Below, piece by piece: positions 42,366 to 55,366 of a stretch of 64,000 nt of DNA (its first letter is position 1; each line of letters opens with the position of its first letter). The notes below the pieces were generated by a model. It searched no databases. It was not told the origin of the DNA and saw only the letters and a list, made by a program, of their open reading frames with translations. The translations under genes were made by a program, and so were the position numbers. Source of the stretch: Clostridia bacterium (GTDB taxonomy: Bacteria; Bacillota; Clostridia; TANB77; CAG-508); NCBI GenBank assembly GCA_022799935.1, contig JAAWPK010000002.1, positions 1 through 64,000 of the forward strand, given 5' to 3'.

Positions 42366-43334
42366 TTACTCACACATTATATCATAGAAATTCTTAAAAG
42401 TATATCCTTGTTCTCTTAAATATTGTATATTCTCTCTAAGTGTATCCGCAGTAAGCTGTTTTGTTCCTGTATCATGCATTAAAACAACTATACTATTCTT
42501 TCCTTGAACTCCTGCCTTTAAATCATTTACTATACTTTCAGCAGTTGGATGCCCTACCGCATCATTTGTAAGCGTATTCCAGTTTATATATGCTATATTG
42601 TTTTCATATAATAAAGCTTTTGCTTCTTCTTTTATAGTTTTATATTTTCCTCCTTCACTTCCTCCTGGAAACCTAAATAAATAACTATTATAATTCTCAT
42701 TTCCTATTGCATTTTTTATTATAGCTTCTGTACGATTATACTCATCTAATACTGCTGCAGGAGACGAATATATTCTAGCATAATCATGTGAATATCCGTG
42801 ATTTCCTATATAATGCCCTGCTTCATACGCCTTTTTCAACATATCAGGAAGAAGTTCTACTCTACTACCTAATACAAAAAATGTTGCCTTTACCCCTTCT
42901 TCTTCCAGAATTTGTAATATCTGAGGTGTTATACTACTAGATGGTCCATCATCAAATGTAAGATAAGCTATTTTTTCTTCATTTACCAATTCATAAATAG
43001 TCTCCATCCTATTTTTAGCATTTTCACCATATACTGGATTAGGTAAAGTGTTAGTTTCTTCGATTATTTCTTCTGTCTGATCAACTACTTCATTTAGATT
43101 ATCTTCCATAATAGAATAATATTCTGCTATAGCTTTATCATTATGTGCTTTTGCTATCATTATACCAGCTATACATGAACTCACAACGACAACAGTTCCA
43201 AGTACTATAATAATTAATATTTTATTTATAAGTTCTTTTCTTATTACTTTTGAATCTATTAAATTATATGTTTCTTCTGATTCGTCTGACTCTTCTGTAA
43301 AAACAATCTCCTCTTCTTCACCTATTATTTTCAC
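42366..43334 (-). CDS. Polysaccharide deacetylase (NodB-like)
   Basis: AYLTFDDGPSSSITPQIL, GNHGYSHDY. Confidence 0.93.
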   Translation of the reverse strand: MKIIGEEEEIVFTEESDESEETYNLIDSKVIRKELINKILIIIVLGTVVVVSSCIAGIMIAKAHNDKAIAEYYSIMEDNLNEVVDQTEEIIEETNTLPNPVYGENAKNRMETIYELVNEEKIAYLTFDDGPSSSITPQILQILEEEGVKATFFVLGSRVELLPDMLKKAYEAGHYIGNHGYSHDYARIYSSPAAVLDEYNRTEAIIKNAIGNENYNSYLFRFPGGSEGGKYKTIKEEAKALLYENNIAYINWNTLTNDAVGHPTAESIVNDLKAGVQGKNSIVVLMHDTGTKQLTADTLRENIQYLREQGYTFKNFYDIMCE

Positions 43335-43339
43335 TTTTA

Positions 43340-46047
43340 TTACTCCTCATCCTTTAATGTATTTATTTTAAATAATTTTAATATTTCTACTATGACTAAA
43401 GGAGACAATACTAGAAGTACTGTTTCTATTATATTCTCTTTTGGAAGTTTAGCTATACTAAATATATCCCTCAAAGCTGGAACAAATAATATTACAAGTA
43501 CTAATGTGGCAGATACTCCTATTGCAAGTAAAAGCTTACTATTATTAAATATTCCTGTTTTAAATATTGATTCTTTATTATTTCTAACATTAAATACATG
43601 TACAAGTTCTGAAAGTGCAAGCACTGTAAATGCCATAGTTTGTGCAATATCTAATCTTTCAGCTTCTGGAAGTCCTTCACTTGAACTTAGTCCAATGATA
43701 AAAGCTAAAAGAGTAATTGTACCTATTAATATTCCTTGATATATTACTCTATATATCATACCTCCTGAGAAAATTCCCTTAGAGTTATTTCTTGGCTTTC
43801 TATTCATTATATTTTTTTCTGCTGGGTCTACTGCAAGTGCAAGAGCTGGAAGTGAATCTGTAACTAAGTTTACCCAAAGTATGTGTATTGCAAGAAGTGG
43901 AGTAATCGCACTCACATCACTTATATTAAACCACTTTGCAAATACTGGAGCAAGCATTATTGCAAAAAACAATACCACTATTTCTCCTATATTACTTGAC
44001 AAAAGAAATTGTATAGCTTTTAAGATATTATCATAAATTCTTCTTCCTTCTTCTACTGATGTTACTATTGTTGCAAAATTATCATCTGTTAAGATTACAT
44101 CAGCAGCTTCTTTTGCGACATCAGTACCTACTCTTCCCATAGCACAACCAATATCTGCAGTTTTTAAAGCAGGGGCATCATTTACTCCGATCTCCTGTCA
44201 TTGCAACTATTTCCCCATTTGCCTTCCAGGCTTTTACTATTCTTACCTTGTGTTCAGGAGAAACTCTTGCATATACACTATATTTTCTTACATTTTTTGT
44301 AAGCTCTTCATCTGACATATTCTCAAGTTCTACTCCAGTTAATGCCTCTTCTTCATTTTCTAATATTCCAAGCTCTTTTGCTATTGCAATAGCTGTAATC
44401 TTGTGATCCCCTGTAATCATAACTGTTTTTATTCCAGCTGTTTTACATTTTGCAACTGCAAGTTTTACCTCTGGTCTCGGTGGATCTATCATTCCACACA
44501 TTCCAAGATAAATTAAGTCATTTTCTATATTTTCCATTTCTTCATCAGTAGGTTCTTTTTCTAGTACTTTATAACCACATGCTAATACTCTTAATGCTGA
44601 TTTTGCCATTTCTTCATTATTTAAGTATATTTCTTTTTTATAATTCTCTAAATCTGTCTTTATTCCATCATTTGTTTCATAGGCTGTACATTTTGCTAAA
44701 AGTTCATCTACTCCACCTTTTGTATATGCTATATATTTTCCATTTACTTTATTTACTGTTGTCATAAGCTTTCTATCTGAATCAAAAGGTAATTCTTTCA
44801 CTCTTATATTTTCATCTACTATAGATTTATTATAATCTAGCTTAAATCCCATATCTGTTAGTGCAGTCTCTGTTGGATCCCCTGTAAGTTCGTTATCTGA
44901 ATTTATTTTTGTATCATTACAAAGGATATTGGCATATATTATTTTATCTAATAACTCGCCTCTTTCCACTTCTTCTATATTATATGTTTTTGAATTGTAA
45001 AATAGTTTTTTTACTGTCATTTTATTTTGAGTAAGAGTTCCTGTCTTATCTGAACATATTACAGAAGCACTTCCTAATGTTTCAACTGCAGGAAGTTTCT
45101 TTACTATAGCATTTTTCTTAACCATTCTTTGCATACCTATTGCAAGAACTATTGTAGAAACCGCCGCAAGTCCTTCTGGAATAGCTGCAACAGCCAAACT
45201 TACCGCTGTCATAAACATGTCCACAGCTTCTTTTCCGTTCTAAAATACCAATTAAAAATATAACTATACATATTACTATGCATACAATTCCTAGTGTTTT
45301 TCCAAGTCCATTTAGTCTCTTTTGAAGTGGAGTTTCTGTTTCTTCCACTTGATTTAACATATTAGCAATCTTTCCAACTTCTGTATTCATTCCTATATCT
45401 GTTACAATCCCTTTTCCTCTACCATATGTTACCATACTAGAAGAAAATACCATATTTATTCTATCTCCAACGCCTATATTTTCATCTTCTATTATTTCTG
45501 TTACTTTCTCTATTGGTAAAGATTCTCCTGTTAAAGCTGACTCCTGAACTTTTAAATTTATTGCTTCAAAAAGTCTAATATCAGCTGGTATAAAATCTCC
45601 TGTTTCAAGAATTACTATATCTCCTTGAATAAGCTCTCTTGCTGGAACAACTTGAACTTGTCCATCTCTTACAACTTTTGAAGCATGTGCACTTAATTTT
45701 TGAAGTGCTTCAAGTGACTTTTCAGCTCTATTTTCTTGTACCAATCCAATTATTGCATTTACAAATACTACTACAAGTATAATAATTGAATCAGTAATTC
45801 CTTCTCCCTCTTTAATTCCAACAAATCCAGATATAATAGCTGCAATTATTAGGATTATAATCATAAAATCCTTAAATTGTTTTAAAAATTTAACTAAAAG
45901 ACTCTCTTTCTTCTTTTCTTCTAGCTCATTAAATCCATATTTTTCCCTTTTCTTTTTTACTTCTTCACTTTTCAGTCCATTTTTTATATCTGTTTCAAGT
46001 TCTTTTTCCACTTGGACTATTTCTTGATTAAAATACTTCATAATCAT
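43340..46047 (-). CDS. Calcium-type P-type ATPase, two CGG +1 sites
   Basis: CSDKTGTLTQNKM. GILE|GKEAVDMFMTAVSLAVAAIPEGLAAV (CGG 45237-45235) and IVAMTGD|GVNDAPALK (CGG 44189-44187). (2708-2)/3 = 902 codons. Confidence 0.97.
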
Positions 46048-46169
46048 TTGTCCTCTCTTTAGATTTTATAAGCATAATTGTATCACAAAGCAAATACTAT
46101 ATCAACAAGTTTCGATTTTATTCGTCATTTATTTATAACTATTATTAGTTATCATCTGTTTTGAATATT

Positions 46170-46533
46170 TTATGCATCATCAACTATGTCAAAAATCTCC
46201 TTACACCTTTTCCAAGTGGACACCTCTACATATTTATTATCTTTTTCAAATTTTTTCAAAGATTTCAAAGTTTTATCTTTTGACCCTAAATCTGTTAGTA
46301 TTACCTTTTTTATAGATTCTTCTTTTCCATACATTATCTTAAAAAGCACAGATCGTAAAATCCCATCTATCCTTTTTTCTTGATTCTTTACAGCAATTAT
46401 TATGTATATTCCGATTTTCACTCAAATTTGTATATTCCATTATATAATAAATTGTTTTTATAACTTCTATTAAACCGTAGATTGCAAAAATATAGACTAA
46501 TGCATTAAGTATGATATCTATCATTTTTCTCAC
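46170..46533 (-). CDS. Glycosyltransferase-like membrane-anchored protein, one CGG +1 site
   Basis: MEYTNLSEN|GIYIIIAVKNQEKRIDGILRSVLFKIMYGKEESIKKVILTDLGSKDKTLKSL. CGG 46413-46411. (364-1)/3 = 121 codons. Confidence 0.75.
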
Positions 46534-46583
46534 CTCATCTACATTAGTCTATTCGCAAATTTAATTTTATGTGATTATTTAAA

Positions 46584-46724
46584 TTACATTATCCCCATTC
46601 TTTTAGCAACTTGTCTTCCCTTTTTTACTATATTCTTCTTTGTTTTGTTAGAAGTTTCCATGTACATCATAGCAATTCCTGCTGATACCATAGTACCTAT
46701 TACCATACCTTTTACGAATTTCAT
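46584..46724 (-). CDS. 46-aa membrane protein
   Basis: MKFVKGMVIGTMVSAGIAMMYMETSNKTKKNIVKKGRQVAKRMGIM*, SD AGGAGG upstream. Confidence 0.6.
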   Translation of the reverse strand: MKFVKGMVIGTMVSAGIAMMYMETSNKTKKNIVKKGRQVAKRMGIM

Positions 46725-46791
46725 TATTATTTCCTCCTATTCCTAAATTTAATTTAATATTAGTATTGCTTTTTTACTTAAATATATACTT

Positions 46792-47161
46792 TTATTTTGT
46801 TTTTTCTTTCTTAAAAAATAATGAATAAACTTCAAATACTGCAATTAATAATAAAAATATTCCAAAATATAATTTTAATTTATTTGTGTCTAAATTTACA
46901 GATATCTTTGCTCCAATTACTGCTCCTACTGCACCAAAAAGAGACACAACTAGCCCTGTTTTCCATTTTATTAACTTTTGCTTTATATTCATAAATATTG
47001 AAACTAATGATGTTGGAATAAAAAACACAAGATTTGCTCCTTGTGCTACATGCTGATCTTTTCCTAAAAACAAGCTAAGGCAAAGTATGAGTATTGTTCC
47101 TCCTCCCATTCCCATTGCACTTACTATACCAGAAACTGCTCCGAATTAGTACATTTACCAT
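46792..47161 (-). CDS. TauE/SafE-family half-permease, one CGG +1 site
   Basis: MVNVLI|GAVSGIVSAMGMGGGTILIL. CGG 47143-47141. (370-1)/3 = 123 codons. Confidence 0.85.
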
Positions 47162-47162
47162 A

Positions 47163-47530
47163 TTAACCTCCTATCCCTTGCATTATAAGTCTAATTGCAA
47201 CATATATAAGGAAAATTGTAAAAAATATCTTCAAATATTTATCTGATAATTTTTTCAAAAGTTTAGAGCCAATTACTCCTCCGAATTGTACCACCTACAG
47301 CACATAAAATTCCCATTTTCAAATCTATATATGAAGAATTAAAATAAAAAATTGAACTTACACAAACCATTGGTAATATACAAAAAACAGATGTAGCTCT
47401 TGCTTCTTTTTCATCTAGCTTAAGTATAAAAGTAAAAGCTGGAACCAGTATCATTCCGTCCTCCTGAACCAAAAAGACCTGTAACTGTTCCAGCAAAAAT
47501 TCCAATTATAATTTTCTTTAACATTTTCAT
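47163..47530 (-). CDS. TauE/SafE-family half-permease, two CGG +1 sites
   Basis: MKMLKKIIIGIFAGTVTGLFGSGG|GMILVPAFTF...GILCAVGGTI|GGVIGSKLLKKLSDKYLKIFF. CGG 47458-47456 and 47283-47281. (368-2)/3 = 122 codons. Confidence 0.87.
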
Positions 47531-47578
47531 AGCACCACTCTAGATATAATATTTACATATATTATCCCATAATTTATA

Positions 47579-47773
47579 TTATTTATTCTTATTAATTTCC
47601 TTTTGGGCAATTTCTGTTAATACTTTATCTACTCTAAGCATTTGTCCTATTATCTGCAATTTAAGTTCTTCATCTTTAATGCTTTCAGATTTATCTAAAA
47701 AAATTTGTAACTCTTTTATATATCTTTTGTTTTTTTCTTTCCATTCAACATTTACTTCCATATTAACCTCCAA
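47579..47773 (-). CDS. Small hypothetical protein
   Basis: Intact ORF with GGAGG upstream. Confidence 0.5.
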   Translation of the reverse strand: MEVNMEVNVEWKEKNKRYIKELQIFLDKSESIKDEELKLQIIGQMLRVDKVLTEIAQKEINKNK

Positions 47774-47911
47774 CGCATTAATTTATCTGTATTTACGGGT
47801 AGATAGATTTTTATTACTTCTGTCGTTATATTTTTACTATCTTCTGTAATTTTAATACATAAAATGATAAAATACAACAAATAAATTTATTTTTCGACAA
47901 ATAATTAAAAA

Positions 47912-48133
47912 ATGGAGGTTATAATGATTAGAATTAAACTCTCTACTCTATTAGGACAGCATAAGATGAATCAGAAAACTTTATCCAAACTCACTAAAAT
48001 TCGACCAGCAACAATTTCAAAAATGTATTATGAGGAAACCAAACGAATAGATATTAATCAAATTAATAATATCTGTAAAGCCTTAAATTGTGAAGTTTCA
48101 GAACTATTTGAATACATCCCAGATAATGAATAA
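47912..48133 (+). CDS. XRE/Cro-like HTH protein
   Basis: LLGQHKMNQKTLSKLTKIRPATISKMYYEE...INNICKALNCEVSELFEY. Confidence 0.88.
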   Translation: MEVIMIRIKLSTLLGQHKMNQKTLSKLTKIRPATISKMYYEETKRIDINQINNICKALNCEVSELFEYIPDNE

Positions 48134-48180
48134 AAGTAAATAAAAATATGGCAAAGGTAAGATGTCTTTGCCATATCTTT

Positions 48181-49617
48181 TTATTTTAAGTTTTCTTTAA
48201 ACATTGCATTTAACATTTGCGGATTTGCTTTTCCTTTAGTTTCCTTCATTGCTTGGCCAACTAAGAATCCTAATGCCTTTTCTCTTCCTGATTTAAAGTC
48301 CTGTACTGACTGAGGATTTGCTTCAATTATTCTTAATACTATTTCCTTTATTGCCCCCTCATCTGATATTTGAACCCATCCATTATCTTCAATAATTTTT
48401 TTTGGACTTTCTGGATTTTCAAACATCTTTTCAAGTACATCTTTTGCTATCTTAGAACTAATTGTTCCTTTCTCTATAAGTTCTATTAATTCAGCAAGCT
48501 GCTCAGGAACAAATGGTATCTCATCTGACTCTAATTCTTTTTCATTCAAAATCCTAGCTATATCTGATAACATCCAATTACACACAGCCTTTGGTTTTTT
48601 ACAAATATCAACACTCTTTTCAAAAAAGTCTGATAAATATTTAGAAGCTGTTAAATTCCTTGCTTCCTTTTCTGTAAGCTTGTATTCTGTAAGATATCTT
48701 TCTTTTCTGCTTTCTGGTAACTCTGGCAAATTATTTTTAATATTTTCTATATACTCTTCTGACAATTTAATTGCTACTAAATCTGGATCTGGAAAATATC
48801 TATAATCTTGTGCTTCTTCCTTATCTCTCATTGGAAATGTCTTCCCAGAAACTTCATCCCATCTTAGTGTTTCCTGTTCTATCTTTCCTCCATTTTCTAC
48901 GACATCTATTTGTCTTTCTATTTCATACTCAATAGCTCTTGTAATTGACTTAAATGAGTTCATATTTTTCATTTCAGTCCTAGTCCCGTATTCAACTTGT
49001 CCAAATTTTCTTACAGAAACATTTACATCTGCTCTTAAAGAACCTTCTTGCATTTTACAATCTGATACTTCTATATATTCAAGTATTGATTTTAGTTTTT
49101 TTAAGTATTTATCTGTTTCTTCTACAGAGCGAATATCTGGTTCAGATACTATTTCTATTAAAGGCACTCCAGCTCTATTCAAATCCACTAAGCTTCCTCT
49201 ACCATAATCATCATGATTTAATTTTCCTGCATCTTCTTCTATATGTATTCTTGTAAGTCTTATCTTTTTCTTCCCTTCCTCTGTATCAATTTCTACAAAA
49301 CCTCTTTCACAAAGTGGTTTATCAAACTGAGATATTTGATATGATTTTGGAAGATCTGGATAAAAATAATTTTTTCTATCATTTTTGCTATCCCTTGATA
49401 TTTCACAATTTGTTGCAAGTCCTGCCTTTATAGCATACTCTATCACTTTTTCATTTAAAACAGGTAAAGCTCCTGGCATTGCCATACAAATTGGACAACA
49501 ATGTGTATTTGGTTCTCCACCAAATTCTGTTGGGCATGAACAAAATATCTTTGTTTTGGTAGATAGCTCAGCATGAACTTCAAGTCCTATAACTACTTCA
49601 TAGTCTTCTTTTGCCAT
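48181..49617 (-). CDS. gatB: Asp/Glu-tRNA amidotransferase subunit B
   Basis: YEVVIGLEVHAELSTKTKIFCSC. Confidence 0.97.
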   Translation of the reverse strand: MAKEDYEVVIGLEVHAELSTKTKIFCSCPTEFGGEPNTHCCPICMAMPGALPVLNEKVIEYAIKAGLATNCEISRDSKNDRKNYFYPDLPKSYQISQFDKPLCERGFVEIDTEEGKKKIRLTRIHIEEDAGKLNHDDYGRGSLVDLNRAGVPLIEIVSEPDIRSVEETDKYLKKLKSILEYIEVSDCKMQEGSLRADVNVSVRKFGQVEYGTRTEMKNMNSFKSITRAIEYEIERQIDVVENGGKIEQETLRWDEVSGKTFPMRDKEEAQDYRYFPDPDLVAIKLSEEYIENIKNNLPELPESRKERYLTEYKLTEKEARNLTASKYLSDFFEKSVDICKKPKAVCNWMLSDIARILNEKELESDEIPFVPEQLAELIELIEKGTISSKIAKDVLEKMFENPESPKKIIEDNGWVQISDEGAIKEIVLRIIEANPQSVQDFKSGREKALGFLVGQAMKETKGKANPQMLNAMFKENLK

Positions 49618-51099
49618 TATTTATCCCCCCCTTTAAATGTAGGTTTACAATTTTCTCTAAAGTTAATTGCCTTTTCATAAGTATAAGCTGCATTTAGTAT
49701 GGTTTCCTCATCAAAGTAATTTCCAACAAGTTGCATTCCTATTGGCATTCCTGCTTTATCTAAACCACAAGGTATTGATATACCAGGAACCCCTGCAATA
49801 TTTATTGAGACTGTACATATATCAGACAAATACATTTCTAGAGGATTTTCAGATTTCTCTCCTAATCCAAATGCAGTAATTGGTGATGTAGGAGTAAGAA
49901 GAACATCATATTTTTCAAATTCTTTAGCAAATTTTTCTCTTACTAAGGTTCTAACTTTCTGAGCTTTTTTATAATAAGCATCATAGTATCCAGAACTTAG
50001 CACATAAGTCCCAAGTATAATTCTTCTTTTTACTTCTTCACCAAATCCTTCACTTCTAGACTTCACAAATATTTCTTTTAAATCTGAGCATTTTTCTGCT
50101 CTATATCCATATCTTATTCCATCAAATCTTCCAAGGTTCGAACTTGCTTCTGCACAAGCAATTATATAATAAGTTGCAAGCGAATATTCTGAAACATCTA
50201 GAGAAGTTTCTTCAACAATCGCTCCTAATTCTTTATATTTTTCTATAGCCTTCTCTAAAGCTTCTTTTACTTCCTCATTAATTCCGTTCTCCAAAAAATT
50301 CTTTAGGAACTCCTATCTTTAATCCTTTAACATCATTCTTTAATGCTTTTGTATAATCTTTTTTTTGCATATCAATTGATGTTGTATCTTTTTCATCATG
50401 TCCTGCAATAAGTGATAAAAGAATTGCAGAATCTTTTACATCCTTTGTTATTGGACCTATTTGGTCAAGTGAAGAAGCAAATGCAACCAATCCATATCTT
50501 GAAACAAGTCCATATGTAGGCTTTAGTCCAACAACACCACAAAGTGAAGCAGGCTGACGAATGCTCCCTCCTGTATCAGATCCCAATGCCCAAGGCACCA
50601 TATTAGCTGCAACAGCAGCAGCTGATCCCCCAGAAGATCCTCCTGGAACCTTACTTAAGTTCCAAGGATTTTTAGTCTTTTTAAAATATGAGGTCTCTGT
50701 TGAACTTCCCATAGCAAACTCGTCCATATTAAGCTTTCCCAGATCTATCATGTTTTCTTTATTTATTAATCTATCTACAACTGTTCCATCATATGGACAA
50801 ATAAAGTTCTCAAGCATTTTTGATGAACATGTTGTCTTTATCCCCTTTGTACACATATTGTCTTTTAGCCCTATTGGAATTCCTGCATATGTACCTAGCC
50901 TTTCACCATTCTTTAATTTTTCTTCAATCTCTTTTGATTTATCTGTAGCTTCATCTATTAAAGTTGTTACAAAAGCTTCCACATCTTTTTCTTTTTCTTT
51001 TATTCTATCTATATAAGCTTTTGTAATGCCTGTAACTGTTAGCTCTTTTTTATCTAACTTTTCTTTTAATTCATGAACAGTAAGTTCTGTTATTTCCAT
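49617..51099 (-). CDS. gatA: Asp/Glu-tRNA amidotransferase subunit A, one CGG +1 site
   Basis: [13 protein letters not shown] amidase signature. [35 protein letters not shown] 50286-50284. (1483-1)/3 = 494 codons. Confidence 0.96.
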
Positions 51100-51128
51100 A
51101 GTTTTCTTCCTTTCTATTCTCATTCAAA

Positions 51129-51413
51129 CTAAATTACTTTAGGAATTTTAAACATATTTAGCTCCTTTTCAGGTGCATTTTCCAATAATCCTTCTTTATT
51201 TTCAAATTCTACTATTTCATCTTTTCTAAAAACATTGTAATTATTATTTGAACCAATAGTCTCCTTTAATCCTTCTACTGGTGCTTCATTTACAATATTA
51301 GCAAAGTTTAGAATATCTTGTAAATTTAACAAATACTTATCTACTTCATTTTCATTTATGTTTAGGTCTGCAAGTTTTGCAATATGCAAAAGTTCTTCTC
51401 TAGTTACTTTCAT
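51129..51413 (-). CDS. gatC: Asp/Glu-tRNA amidotransferase subunit C
   Basis: VTREELLHIAKLADLNINENEVDKY; position next to gatA/gatB. Confidence 0.92.
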   Translation of the reverse strand: MKVTREELLHIAKLADLNINENEVDKYLLNLQDILNFANIVNEAPVEGLKETIGSNNNYNVFRKDEIVEFENKEGLLENAPEKELNMFKIPKVI

Positions 51414-51604
51414 AAACTTCTAACCTCCTTAATTCTAATATTTGTTAATTATATAACGAAAATAGCAAAAAAACAAGCTTAAAATGCCTGTTTTTAATAT
51501 AAATACTTAAGTAAAACTCTTGCAATTTGCGAATTTAACATAAATATGATATAATATATATATGTTAACAGTTCGGTTTTACAAATGAAAAAGGAGGAAT
51601 CACT

Positions 51605-52243
51605 ATGGATAAAAAGAAAATATTAAAAATTATTTTAGCACTTGTCGTTTTATTAATACTAATTATTACAATTCACTTTACTAGAAACTACATTATATTA
51701 GGAAAAATAGCAAGAATGCAAGAAAAATTTGCTAATGCAACTAATTTTTCATACATTGTTGAAGATCAAACCTATGATGACAAGCTAATTTTAACAAGAA
51801 TATATTCTAATGGTACTCAAGCTATTATGAAACATGAAAGAGAAAATGGAGCAATTTCATTTTGGGATGATAAAAGTACAAATGAAGTAATTATCATAAC
51901 AGCTGACAATAAAGCTATAATAAATAGATCGGGATCTCCAATGCATCTTGCAGTTCCAACTTTAACCATAGATGAGGACTTTAGAGCAATTTCAGCATTA
52001 ACTTTCTTTATTTCTTATGATGAAATTGATGGAGAAAAATGTTATGTTGTAAATTGGGGTAATGCAAAAGACTATATAAGTATGGAAAATGGAATAACAT
52101 TAAAACAAATAAATGGTCAAGTTTCTCAAAATAATAAAAAACATAACATAGTAAAAGTCTATAAAAATGTAAAAATAGATGAAGTAAAAGATAATGATGT
52201 AGAAAGGCCAGATTTGTCTAATTATGAGATATTAGAAGTATAA
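51605..52243 (+). CDS. Membrane-anchored hypothetical protein
   Basis: Intact ORF, N-terminal TM, SD GGAGG. Confidence 0.6.
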   Translation: MDKKKILKIILALVVLLILIITIHFTRNYIILGKIARMQEKFANATNFSYIVEDQTYDDKLILTRIYSNGTQAIMKHERENGAISFWDDKSTNEVIIITADNKAIINRSGSPMHLAVPTLTIDEDFRAISALTFFISYDEIDGEKCYVVNWGNAKDYISMENGITLKQINGQVSQNNKKHNIVKVYKNVKIDEVKDNDVERPDLSNYEILEV

Positions 52244-52283
52244 AAAAATGGTTCGTGATTGGGTTTCACGAACCATTTTTTCT

Positions 52284-53104
52284 TTATGCACTTTTAAGTT
52301 CTAACCTTATTTTATCACCGAATCATTGCAATAAACTCTGAATTAGTTGGCTTTCCTTTTGCAGCTGATACTGTATACCCAAAGATGCTCTCCACCGTTT
52401 CTTGCTCTCCTCTTCCCCATGCAACTTCTATGGCATGCCTTATTGCTCTTTCTACTCTACTTGGTGTTGTTTTAAATTTCTTTGCTATATCTGGATATAA
52501 TTGTTTTGTTATTTGGTTTATTATATCTATATCATTTACTACCATCATTATTGCTTCTCTTAAATATTGATATCCCTTTATATGTGCTGGAACACCTATT
52601 TCATGAATGATATTTGTAACTAATGCTTCTAAATTTTCTACTTCATTTTTTCTCTCTGAAACTATGTCTATGTATGGAGTTTTAAACTCCTTACTAATTC
52701 CTGAATTTTTCATTCCGAATTGGTTTATAAAATTTCAGTTCTTTTATTCTTTTCATAAGAAGACTAATATCAAAAGGTTTTACCACATAATATTGAGCAC
52801 CTAGTTCTAAAGCTCTCGCTGTTATTTTATCTTGTCCCACTGCAGAAAGGACTATAGAAAGTGGTTTTTTATCTATATTTGATTCATTAATTCTTTCTAA
52901 GACTCCCAATCCATCTAGCTGTGGCATTATAACATCTATAATCGCTACATCAGGTTTAGTATTTCTTATCATTTCTACTGCCTCTAATCCATCCTTAGCT
53001 ATTCCTATAACCTCCATCTCATCTTCTTTTTCGATATAACTTGTTAAATTTTTGGCAAAGTCAACATTATCATCTGCAACTAAAATCGACAATTTGTCTT
53101 TCAC
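52284..53104 (-). CDS. spo0A: Sporulation master regulator Spo0A, two CGG +1 sites
   Basis: [16 protein letters not shown]...[18 protein letters not shown]...[21 protein letters not shown]...[22 protein letters not shown] 52717-52715 and 52320-52318. (821-2)/3 = 273 codons. Confidence 0.96.
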
Positions 53105-53260
53105 TTTTGTATCCTCCTTAACAATATTTTTGTAAAATTTTTACATTTTTGTATTATATTACTTTTCCCAAAATTTAGCAATACTTTTTTTTATTTTTTG
53201 TTTTTACTTTTCTTTTACTTTTTAATTTTTACATCATTTTTCCTTTATTTATATATATTT

Positions 53261-53891
53261 TCATAGTTTTACATTTTTATTTATAAACTTTTTTCTCATA
53301 TTTTTTACTGGTAATTTTTGGAAATACATTTTTAGATATTTTTCGACATTTTTTTCATATTTTTCTTTCGACATTTCTATTTCTAGTTTAACATTTTCCA
53401 CATATTCTTTTTTTAAAATATTAATATCGTTTTTCTCACAAAAGTACTCAAAATTCCTTAAATCATCATAGTTTAAAACAACTTCAGCCAAATACCCTTC
53501 TTCCTTTTCAACTTCTCTTGCATTTTCAATAGCTATCTTAGTTGCTTCAGAATAAGCCTTTACTAATCCTCCAGTTCCTAGAAGTATCCCACCAAAATAT
53601 CTAGTAACTATTACTAGTACATTTGTAAGATCTTGCTTTTCTAATATATTAAGAATAGGTCCGTCCAGCTGTACCTGATGGTTCTCCATCGTCACTTTGT
53701 TTTTGTAAAATAGATTCTCCTTCTTTTATCCTATAAGCAAAGCAATTATGTCTTGAATCATAATATTTCTTTTTTATTTTATTTAATATGTCTTTTGCCT
53801 CTTCTTCACTTTCTACATAAAATATATTAGCTATAAATTTAGATTTTTTTTCTAAAACAACAGCTTCTGCTTGTCCTTCTATCGTTTTCAT
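53261..53891 (-). CDS. YigZ/IMPACT family protein, one CGG +1 site
   Basis: SDDGEPSGTAG|GPILNILEKQDLTNVLVIVTRYFGGILLGTGGLVKAY. CGG 53663-53661. (631-1)/3 = 210 codons. Confidence 0.93.
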
Positions 53892-53926
53892 TCAGTTTCT
53901 CCTTTTTAACAACTTGAAAATAGTAA

Positions 53927-55194
<1,268 letters not shown>

Positions 55195-55366
55195 ATATCT
55201 TTCTTCCTTATTTTATTTTGTTTTAATTATATAATATTTGTCTTTCTTTATCAAGAATAGTAAATATATCCTTAAGGAATTTTTTATTTTTTGTAATAAT
55301 TAAAGTTTCTCCTTAATATACATTAGTAAAGTTAATTGTACAAACATTTATTATGGAGGTTAAAGA

